A stretch of DNA of 5,527 nt from Oscillospiraceae bacterium (GTDB taxonomy: Bacteria; Bacillota; Clostridia; Oscillospirales; Acutalibacteraceae), in contig JAISRF010000057.1 in assembly GCA_031273775.1 (NCBI GenBank), forward strand, positions 1 through 5,527. The letters are read 5' to 3'. Below the pieces are notes generated by a model. That model saw only the letters and a list, made by a program, of their open reading frames with translations. It searched no databases and was not told the origin of the DNA. Below, one piece after another: positions 1-4,926 of this stretch. The translations under genes and the position numbers were made by a program. Numbering within the stretch: position 1 is the stretch's first letter; the number at the start of each line of letters is the position of its first letter.

Positions 1-189
1 TCCATCGTTCAACCAGTTCTGTTTGTTTCAATCCACGTACCCCCTGCGGGGTACGACCATGCGCTTTTCAAGGCTTTCAACTTTTGTCTTGTTTCAATCC
101 ACGTACCCCCTGCGGGGTACGACCGCCAACTGTGGCAACAGCGGCGGGGTCAACCTGTTTCAATCCACGTACCCCCTGCGGGGTACGAC
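1..189 (-). CRISPR. Type I-C CRISPR array, leader-proximal end (continues left of the window)
   Basis: Three identical 33-nt repeats lie at 25-57, 91-123 and 157-189. They enclose two complete 33-nt spacers (58-90, 124-156), and a 24-nt piece of a third spacer (1-24) runs off the left edge. Read on the minus strand, each repeat is GT, an 8-nt arm CGTACCCC, loop GCAG, complementary arm GGGGTACG, then TGGATTGAAAC. This is the classic I-C repeat layout ending in ATTGAAAC. The 8-bp hairpin followed by 11 nt matches the known Cas5c (Cas5d) cleavage product, which keeps an 11-nt 5' handle. The leader and promoter on the right and the minus-strand cas genes fix the orientation: transcription runs leftward, the repeat at 157-189 is leader-proximal, and spacer 124-156 is the most recently acquired. 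No repeat degeneracy is seen, as expected at the young end of an active array. The total repeat number cannot be known from this window. Confidence 0.98.
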
Positions 190-190
190 T

Positions 191-212
191 GCGGAAAGTG
201 CAACCTTTCCGC
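191..212. repeat. 8-bp inverted repeat at the leader-repeat junction
   Basis: GCGGAAAG (191-198) and its exact complement CTTTCCGC (205-212) are separated by 6 nt. The element ends one base from the first CRISPR repeat, and the predicted transcript start (about 210) falls inside its promoter-side arm. It could act as DNA, as a protein site that positions Cas1-Cas2 integration or represses the promoter. It could also act as RNA, as a hairpin at the extreme 5' end of pre-crRNA. The pairing is seen directly; either role is inference. Confidence 0.7.
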
Positions 213-216
213 TTAC

Positions 217-246
217 ATTATAAATCTTTTTGGAGGTTTGTGTCAA
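217..246 (-). promoter_or_regulatory. Promoter of the CRISPR array
   Basis: On the minus strand a perfect -35 box TTGACA (246-241) is followed by an 18-bp spacer (240-223) and a perfect -10 box TATAAT (222-217). This is essentially consensus for the housekeeping sigma factor. The predicted transcript start is near position 210, about 20 nt before the first repeat at 189, so the array would have a very short 5' leader RNA. No other promoter this good was noticed near the array. Position and orientation make it the likely source of pre-crRNA, independent of the cas operon promoter. Confidence 0.85.
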
Positions 247-361
247 GAAAATTTTTGCAACTCGCGGAAAACCAAAATAATGTGTAATATTTTTACAATT
301 CCTGAGCATTTTGCGGTGCGAACCTGGCAGGATTTTGATGCTTGCTTGACCTTCGCGCTTG

Positions 362-642
362 ACTGTATGCCTGCTAACCGAATCAATAAATCGGTCAACC
401 AAAATTCTCCTGATTATAACACTAATCTCTTTGAAAACTCGGAAAGCCTTGAAAATAAAGAGTTGGCGCAAGCCGCGCTTTTTTCAATTCCCCCCAGATT
501 TTCTGAGGTAAAATTGCACAAAATATTTTATCCGAATAATTTACAAAATATTGCACAAAATTGTAGCGGTAATCGCTTAATATTTTCAAATTTCCCCAAT
601 AATCACCGAGGACGGATTTTATTTCCGTACTTACAAAAAAGG
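362..642. other. AT-rich non-coding interval upstream of the leader; probable IS left flank
   Basis: No convincing gene lies here. A long plus-strand frame crosses it, but its translation looks non-protein and it also crosses the leader, so it is not called. Visible structure includes a 12-bp direct repeat ATTGCACAAAAT (513-524 and 550-561) and a 10-bp inverted repeat AATAATCACC / GGTGATTATT (598-607 and 642-651) just before the transposase remnant. There is also an octamer GAAAACTC (433-440) that recurs inverted at 1679-1686. The left end of the insertion sequence presumably falls within this stretch, but I cannot place it to the base. Confidence 0.5.
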
Positions 643-651
643 GTGATTATT
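598..651. repeat. 10-bp inverted repeat before the transposase remnant
   Basis: AATAATCACC (598-607) is exactly complementary to 642-651, with a 34-nt interval that itself holds a small 5-bp stem ACGGA/TCCGT (612-616, 624-628). The right arm overlaps the possible GTG start (643) and contains the possible TTG region of the transposase remnant. It could therefore be a translation- or transcription-limiting hairpin of the kind insertion sequences use against read-through. The core AATCACC recurs inverted at 1622-1628 beyond the transposase, so an IS-end origin is also possible. Confidence 0.45.
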
Positions 652-1540
652 TTGTTAGGAACATGGACATCTCACGCAGACTACCAGCAGCAAGCCGTTG
701 CCGCATTGTCCGAAATCGCTAAGCAACATCCCTTATGCTCTTTGGGAACACCAAGATCTCATATCAAAAGTCTTCATTTTGAACCTTGACACCCTTAAAA
801 CGAAAATGTTTCTTTTGTACTCCTCAACCGGAAGACCTTCTGAAAACCAACCTGAGATTTTTCGCTCGATTGTTTTATGATTTGCCTCAAATTTCCTCTG
901 AACAAGTGGATTGGATAACTACGTCTCAACCCGGTTTTTCAAATTGCCTGCGGCTTTCACAAGGTGTTTCCCGGCATCGCCAGCTATTACGACTTCATCA
1001 ACCGACTCATTTTTTGCGACTGCCCCCGCAGTCTTCCGACCCCAATATCACTAGGGGTTGGGATAGCCATAACGAGCAATACTTTTATGGCTAAACGTGG
1101 TATTTCATTTCGACGTACAACAAGGCGGAAATAAAATGATTTGCTGCGGATCTGGCGGCAAAGACCGGAGTCGGGTTAAATGGCACTGCCCAAAGGCTTG
1201 CGGCAAAACTTATGAAAACTGCGCCGATTGTTCCTGTACACAATATGGCAGAACCAAATACACTAAGGCACAATGGGATATTAGGCTGTTTACTAAAATC
1301 CCCGGAGGAATCGCTAAACGGAAAGCGATTATACAAGAGAGCACCGCCGCTGAATGCGTTAACAATCGCATTATGCATCACTACGGCATTGAAAATTCAA
1401 AGGCACGCGGGAAAAAGAGGATTTCGTTCTTCACGACCGTTGCGGGGGTTAACATCCATCTTGATGCACAGCTTGCCAAGTTGAAGGCTTTGGTGCTGTT
1501 CGACTTTAACGCCATTTTCGGCTTGAAAGGTGCCGCTTGA
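643..1540 (+). pseudogene. Transposase pseudogene, IS4-like DDE superfamily, multiply frameshifted with core deletions
   Basis: Pieces of one transposase can be read in changing frames. Frame starting 643: SHADYQQQAVAALSEIA and PLCSL. Shift near 740 to YALWEHQDLISKV and TGRPSENQPEIFRSIVL, ending in a stop at 878-880. Shift to LNKWIG, stop at 916-918, then LRLNPVFQIACGF and VFPGIASYYDFINRL up to about 1025. Shift to SSDPNITRGWDSHNEQYFYG, stop at 1092-1094. Finally, from about 1125 to 1540, VKWHCPKACGK, YGRTKYTKAQWDIRLFT, ECVNNRIMHHYGIE, RGKKRISFF and NIHLDAQL. The order and motifs match, from memory, a cysteine-containing DDE transposase family common in Clostridia. I do not name the IS family. 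Spacing suggests that two stretches carrying catalytic aspartates are missing, one after YYDFINRL and one near 1125. The remnant is about 0.9 kb, shorter than I would expect for the intact gene. The start is uncertain (GTG 643 or TTG 652). It is convergent with cas2. Confidence 0.8.
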
Positions 1541-1704
1541 TCTGAAACCTGTGAATTTAATGCACTCTTGAAAAATCTGCACTCGGCAGGTTTGCTTCGT
1601 TGCGGCCTTTTTCTGACATTTGGTGATTTTGACGGCTTTTTTGTTTACTTGGCGCGGTTCGGGGGGAGCTATCTCTCAGAGTTTTCGAGGACACTCTAAC
1701 ACGT
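1541..1704. other. Non-coding interval between transposase remnant and cas2
   Basis: No gene is seen here. The transposase frame would continue past its stop without recognisable motifs up to a stop near 1700. The stretch has a run of T on the plus strand (1637-1643) without a convincing preceding stem, so I do not call a terminator. It also has the inverted copies of two short motifs from the left side of the element, AATCACC (1622-1628) and GAAAACTC (1679-1686). The IS right end should lie here. On the minus strand, which is downstream of cas2, no stem followed by a T-run was found, so cas-operon transcripts may run on into the element. Confidence 0.5.
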
Positions 1705-1989
1705 CTACACAATCAGCAGATCGGTCACGTCAAAACCGGGTTTTGCGCCATGATGCTCGACTTTGCTTTTATAGCTATTCCCAAGTGAATAAAACCGCAG
1801 ACTGTCCGTCCCGGAGTCAATTAGGTTGATTAGCTTGTCTTTGACCAACAGCAACTGCCCGGCGTCAAGCACACATTCAAAGACGGAATTTTGTACACGC
1901 TGCCCGTAATTCTGGCAAACCCTTGCGACCTGCCGGAGCCGCTTACGGCCGGCTACCGTTTCGGTGTTGACATCGTAAGTAATCAGCAC
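1705..1989 (-). CDS. cas2: CRISPR-associated endonuclease Cas2 (type I-C)
   Basis: Cas2 is the small ferredoxin-fold protein whose dimer bridges two Cas1 dimers in the spacer-integration complex. The 94-residue product begins with LITYDVNTETVAGRKRLR, the hallmark first strand with the conserved Asp (D6), followed by YGQRVQNSVFEC (28-39). It then has SLRFYSLG (63-70) and KVEHHGAKPGFDV (76-88), which are characteristic of I-C Cas2 proteins. The only usable start in frame is GTG at 1989. Upstream the frame stays open but offers no start codon, and the best ribosome site, GAGG (2007-2004), sits 14 nt away, farther than usual. The gene begins 16 nt after the cas1 stop and is the last gene of the operon. 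Normally the leader follows at once; here the IS remnant intervenes. Confidence 0.96.
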   Translation of the reverse strand: MLITYDVNTETVAGRKRLRQVARVCQNYGQRVQNSVFECVLDAGQLLLVKDKLINLIDSGTDSLRFYSLGNSYKSKVEHHGAKPGFDVTDLLIV

Positions 1990-2005
1990 TAAGATATATC
2001 TCGCC

Positions 2006-3037
2006 TCATTTCCACATAAACGGAGGATAACCGTCCAAATCCGCCCTCAAATACCGCGCAAGTAATAATGCCTGTGCGTGCGGTACAAGCCCCCACGAGA
2101 TTTTTCCGCCTAAATACGGATGCTTTAATTCTTCCTGTTTTCGGGTTTGCCACGCGGAAAGAAACTTGCGGCGTGCGTCGTCCTTTAGCATCACCGCGCC
2201 GTTTTCTTTGGTGTAAAAATCGGACGCGTCCATTTGCCGGTTGTTGATTAGCCTCAGCACAAAACGGTCGGCGAGCGGAGCGCGCAGTTCCTCCATCAAA
2301 TCCAACGCGAGCGATTTTCTCCCCGGGCGGTCACGGTGCAGGAACCCGATATACGGATCCAGCCCGACCGTTGACAACGCCGCTGCGCAGTCATTGGCCA
2401 GCAACGTATACGTCAGCGACAGCATGGCGTTGACGTTATCCATCGGAGGTCGCCGGTTGCGTGATACGAATGAAAAGCTATCCTTGTCCCGCAAAATCAG
2501 TTCATCAAACACCGAAAAATATCGGCTGGCCGCCTCGCCCTCAATGCCGCGCAGGGCTTCCAAGTCCAACGTTTCGCGCACAAGCGGAATTGCGTTGGCA
2601 ATCTGCTCCGCAGCCGCCCGGATACCTTTTGCGTTGATGACAAGCTCGTGGTCGCGCGTAGCGCGATCAAGCACCCAACGGCTGTTGTGAAGTTTGGCTG
2701 CCAGCATGTTCCGCGCAATTTTCAGGCTGTCGGGCTCCGAATCGGATATGCGGTACTGCGTCTTGCGCAACAAAACATTGCCCTGCATTTCACCGGCAAT
2801 GCTGGCCAAAAACCGCCCGCTTTTTGAAAGGAACGTGAGGGCAACGCCGCGTGTGGCGCAGGCGGCCATCAGCGCAGGTGACGCGCCGGTGTAACCAAAC
2901 GTCACCACCGCTTCCAAATTGTGCAAAGGTACGCGCGTTAGTTCCGCCTCATCGCGCCGGACAACGATATTCTCCCCGTCAAGCGAGAGGTACGCGTCCG
3001 GTGTGGTGACGTAAAGTGTATTTAAGAGCTTTTTCAC
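2006..3037 (-). CDS. cas1: CRISPR-associated endonuclease/integrase Cas1 (type I-C)
   Basis: Cas1 is the metal-dependent integrase that, with Cas2, joins protospacers to the leader-end repeat. The 343-aa product has the expected two-part layout: an N-terminal beta domain (about 1-85, starting LLNTLYVTTPDAYLSLDG) and an all-alpha catalytic domain. The likely metal ligands are visible as E166 in GIEGEAA, H234 in GFLHRDRPGR, and E249 in SLALDLMEE, with D246 adjacent. RRPPMDNVNAMLSLTYTLL (196-214) is also typical of the family, and the length is normal. Translation starts at GTG (3037), with GGAGG 7 nt upstream. The start overlaps the cas4 stop in GTGA, which implies translational coupling. No lesions are seen, so the integrase appears intact. 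Confidence 0.98.
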   Translation of the reverse strand: MKKLLNTLYVTTPDAYLSLDGENIVVRRDEAELTRVPLHNLEAVVTFGYTGASPALMAACATRGVALTFLSKSGRFLASIAGEMQGNVLLRKTQYRISDSEPDSLKIARNMLAAKLHNSRWVLDRATRDHELVINAKGIRAAAEQIANAIPLVRETLDLEALRGIEGEAASRYFSVFDELILRDKDSFSFVSRNRRPPMDNVNAMLSLTYTLLANDCAAALSTVGLDPYIGFLHRDRPGRKSLALDLMEELRAPLADRFVLRLINNRQMDASDFYTKENGAVMLKDDARRKFLSAWQTRKQEELKHPYLGGKISWGLVPHAQALLLARYLRADLDGYPPFMWK

Positions 3038-3693
3038 ACATCCGCCTCCAATAGCCGGTTAAGGTAATCTTCAACGCCGGCGTTCGGCAATTTAGGCACA
3101 CAAATCTCTTTCAGCGAGCAGGCGTTGCATGATTTGAACGGCTTAACGCGCGGCGTGTGCCCTCTCGCCGCGTATTCATGCATTTCGGCAAACGTATTTT
3201 TTACCTTTTCGCGCAACTCGTCCGTAAGCGCGACCGCCTCGCGCCGTTTGGTTTCGCCGTAAAACAGATACGCCGTTTCAATGACCGGACAGCACAACAT
3301 TTCTTCCAAGCACATGGCTTGCGCGGTGAGTTGAAGCCGGTCCGCGTCGGACATTTTGGGGCTGCCGCGCTTGTATTCTACGGGTACGGGAAGCCATTTT
3401 CCTTCCCGACCAAACAGCGCAGCACCTGCGTCATCCCGCCGGAACTCAACCATATCGCACTGCCCGGAAACACCCATATCCCGGGAAATCACAGGCATTT
3501 CGCGGATAAACAGCCGGTCGCCGCGCTTTTCGTCGAAGAATTTATCGTGTACGCGCCTGTGCATCAGCCCGCCGGAAACGGTGCGCTCGTTTTCCGCCCA
3601 CGCCTGTTCAATATGAATCAGCGCCCACTGCCGCCGGCAGAAGGAGAAGTGCTGAATGCCGGACAGCAGAAGGAAATCCTCCTCTGCGTACAT
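3034..3693 (-). CDS. cas4: CRISPR-associated exonuclease Cas4 (type I-C)
   Basis: Cas4 is a RecB/PD-(D/E)XK-fold Fe-S nuclease that selects and trims PAM-containing prespacers and passes them to Cas1-Cas2. The 219-aa product shows the full set of motifs. A single N-terminal cysteine, C19, lies in FSFCRRQW and a C-terminal trio C189, C192 and C198 lies in SCNACSLKEIC; together they are the likely 4Fe-4S ligands. The nuclease residues are H49, D80 in GQCDMVEF, E106 and K108 in PVEYKRG, and the RecB-type Q motif around Q121/Q125 in RLQLTAQA. The start ATG shares one base with the cas7c stop (TAATG), with a GGAGG site just upstream. The stop overlaps the cas1 GTG by 4 nt. Its place between cas7c and cas1 is the standard I-C order. 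Confidence 0.98.
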   Translation of the reverse strand: MYAEEDFLLLSGIQHFSFCRRQWALIHIEQAWAENERTVSGGLMHRRVHDKFFDEKRGDRLFIREMPVISRDMGVSGQCDMVEFRRDDAGAALFGREGKWLPVPVEYKRGSPKMSDADRLQLTAQAMCLEEMLCCPVIETAYLFYGETKRREAVALTDELREKVKNTFAEMHEYAARGHTPRVKPFKSCNACSLKEICVPKLPNAGVEDYLNRLLEADV

Positions 3694-4562
3694 TATGCCC
3701 TCCGCTCAATGGTCACGCCCTCTGGTGCCAAACCAACGGAAACGGCATAATCCGTGTAAGCGCGGGGCGTTTTCACGTTTTCCTTACGGCTTACTCGCAC
3801 AAGCTCAAACAGCTTGTGCGCCGGAGCGGAGCCCAGTTCATTGGCGTGCTTGAAGACAATCAATTCCCGCAGTGTCATTTTGCCCCGCGCGGCGCTTCGA
3901 TCCTCGTCAAACATATGCACTACCGCATTCCAAAAAAGTTCCAAATCCGCTTCGGAGAAGCCCGTCACCTTTTGCGCAAGGTTCGCCGAGATAAAACCCT
4001 CCTGACGATACAGGCCGTAGGGAATGATATGTTTTCGCCCCACTTCGGTGGACGCGTTCGCGGCTTTATCCTCTGTTGTAATTGCAACACGCGTAATTCT
4101 AATTTCCTGAGGTACAATCGGGTCAATGCTTTTGCCGAACGCAAACTGAACCGGACCGCGCACCTGCCCGGCCACATTGGAGAGCGTTTTGTCCTTTGCG
4201 GCGGTCGTCATCACCGCGCCGAAGGTTCGGATGTCGTAAAAACTGCGGCACATGTACTCGCGGAATCCAAGACTCTTTTTTTCCTTGTCCTTTTCATCTT
4301 TAACGGTTTCTACCCCCCTCGCGTCCTGAGCGTTGAGTGAAATATCCTGCTTGATATAAATATCAAAACCATTCTCCCCGTCCTTGACAAGGTCAATGTA
4401 ATTGCGAATTTTGCGCTTGATACACACGTCGGTGACAATCCCGTGTCCGGTTTCGGGGTCTATGCGCGGCATATTACCCGCGTCCGGGTCGCCGTTGGGG
4501 TTGCCGTTCTCCACATCGTATAGGATAACGAATTCATACCGGTTAGTGATTGGATTGCTCAT
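3693..4562 (-). CDS. cas7: Type I-C Cascade backbone protein Cas7c (Csd2)
   Basis: Cas7c (Csd2, Cas7 group of RAMP proteins) polymerises along the crRNA spacer to form the Cascade filament that pairs with target DNA. The 289-aa product carries the family signature at its N-terminus: RYEFVILYDVENGNPNGDPD (8-27), then GNMPRIDPETGHGIVTDVCIKRKIRNYI (29-56). Later landmarks are FDIRTFGAVM-like SFYDIRTFGAVM, GQVRGPVQFAFGKSIDPI, and HIIPYGLYRQEGFISANLA, all usual for Csd2. Length is normal and no lesions are seen. The ATG at 4562 lies inside the end of cas8c (20-nt overlap) with AAGGAG about 10 nt upstream. The stop is fused to the cas4 start as TAATG, so the gene is translationally coupled on both sides. 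Confidence 0.98.
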   Translation of the reverse strand: MSNPITNRYEFVILYDVENGNPNGDPDAGNMPRIDPETGHGIVTDVCIKRKIRNYIDLVKDGENGFDIYIKQDISLNAQDARGVETVKDEKDKEKKSLGFREYMCRSFYDIRTFGAVMTTAAKDKTLSNVAGQVRGPVQFAFGKSIDPIVPQEIRITRVAITTEDKAANASTEVGRKHIIPYGLYRQEGFISANLAQKVTGFSEADLELFWNAVVHMFDEDRSAARGKMTLRELIVFKHANELGSAPAHKLFELVRVSRKENVKTPRAYTDYAVSVGLAPEGVTIERRA

Positions 4563-4926
4563 TTTCTGTGGTCTCCTTTTCTTTTTTGGATGTAAATAAC
4601 TCCTGTGTCTGATGGTAGTAACCGAGGATAAATCGCCCCTGATTGTCTAAACTAAACGCGGCGGGAAAGGGGTTTTCGCTTTCCAATCTTCCGAGTAAAT
4701 CGGTTTTCAGCTTTTCGTAGAATACCGCGTTGTCAAGCTTCGCCGAATGGTGGGTGGAAAGTTTCAGGAGTGTGGGGAACACGGAGCACGGATTTGCGCA
4801 CGCGCTGGCAAAATACCGCTCCCGGATATTCGCGGATTTGTTCGCCTGCGCTTGCAGCCTTTCCAAAACGGAAAACAACCGTCCGAGCACGTAGGCCGCA
4901 TTGGTAGATTCTGGATTTAATGCCAT
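4543..4926 (-). CDS. cas11c: Internally initiated Cascade small subunit Cas11c, nested in cas8c
   Basis: In characterised type I-C systems a separate small subunit is translated from a start inside the 3' part of cas8c and is needed for a complete Cascade. Here an in-frame ATG at 4926 is preceded by GAGG (4938-4935) with an 8-nt spacer, a good ribosome site in the middle of a coding frame. It would yield a 127-aa protein starting MALNPESTNAAYVLGRLFSVLERLQAQANK. Its size and helical character fit Cas11. It shares the cas8c frame and stop, so it is the free C-terminal domain of Cas8c. The sequence signals are seen directly. Production in this organism is inferred by analogy. Confidence 0.8.
   Translation of the reverse strand: MALNPESTNAAYVLGRLFSVLERLQAQANKSANIRERYFASACANPCSVFPTLLKLSTHHSAKLDNAVFYEKLKTDLLGRLESENPFPAAFSLDNQGRFILGYYHQTQELFTSKKEKETTENEQSNH

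Larger units (their letters stand above)
190..361 (-). promoter_or_regulatory. CRISPR leader (type I-C)
   Basis: This AT-rich, non-coding stretch directly precedes the first repeat in the direction of transcription. On the minus strand it begins with an element that has imperfectly complementary arms: GCGCGAAGG at 358-350, and GGTTCGCACC at 324-315. That arrangement resembles the sequence I recall lying downstream of cas2 in many type I-C loci. Next come an AT-rich spacer, a consensus promoter (246-217) and an inverted repeat ending one base before the repeat. Leaders drive pre-crRNA transcription and mark the site of Cas1-Cas2 spacer integration. The right boundary is estimated from the end of the stem element. 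In most I-C loci this block follows cas2 almost directly; here about 1.3 kb separates the two. Both the boundary and the functional reading are inference. Confidence 0.75.
430..1690 (+). mobile_element. Decayed insertion sequence between cas2 and the CRISPR leader (approximate ends)
   Basis: The interval is non-CRISPR DNA carrying a plus-strand transposase pseudogene (643-1540) with flanking non-coding ends. It interrupts the usual cas2-leader adjacency of type I-C loci. The ends given are a proposal resting on GAAAACTC at 433-440 and its inverted copy at 1679-1686, each with partly similar flanks. A second candidate pair, AATCACC at 601-607 and inverted at 1622-1628, would give a shorter element of about 1.03 kb. 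No target-site duplication could be recognised, and both end assignments are weak. The element cannot move on its own because its transposase is destroyed. Confidence 0.5.

Noticed and set aside
124..156. Spacer 124-156 sharing GGTTGACC with the minus strand near 390-400
   Set aside because: An 8-nt match is expected by chance in a window of this size.
23..223. Small plus-strand frames with a repeated FQSTYPLRGTT-like peptide
   Set aside because: They are translations of the CRISPR repeats. The 66-nt period is divisible by three, so the same peptide recurs in one open frame. This is an artefact, not a repeat protein.
376..402. Short inverted repeat ACCGA / TCGGT upstream of the leader
   Set aside because: It has only a 5-bp stem with a 9-nt loop in AT-rich DNA and no associated signal, so it is compatible with chance.
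160..471. 103-codon minus-strand frame across the leader
   Set aside because: It overlaps the promoter, the inverted repeat and the first CRISPR repeat. Its content is explained by non-coding leader elements.
238..789. 183-codon plus-strand frame
   Set aside because: It runs antisense through the leader and AT-rich flank, and only its last third (from about 643) resembles protein, where it is the first island of the transposase remnant. The beginning has no family resemblance and no ribosome site.
1091..1381. 96-codon minus-strand frame opposite the transposase remnant
   Set aside because: The plus strand there encodes clear transposase motifs, so this frame is a shadow.
1620..1700. Possible terminator at the T-run near 1637-1643
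   Set aside because: No stable GC-rich stem precedes the T-run on the plus strand, and nothing suitable is found on the minus strand for the cas operon.
2241..2690. 149-codon plus-strand frame opposite cas1
   Set aside because: It is a shadow of cas1 on the opposite strand; the Ser/Arg-rich translation is typical of antisense frames. Similar plus-strand frames opposite cas4 (3157-3750) and cas7c (3816-4340) are rejected for the same reason.
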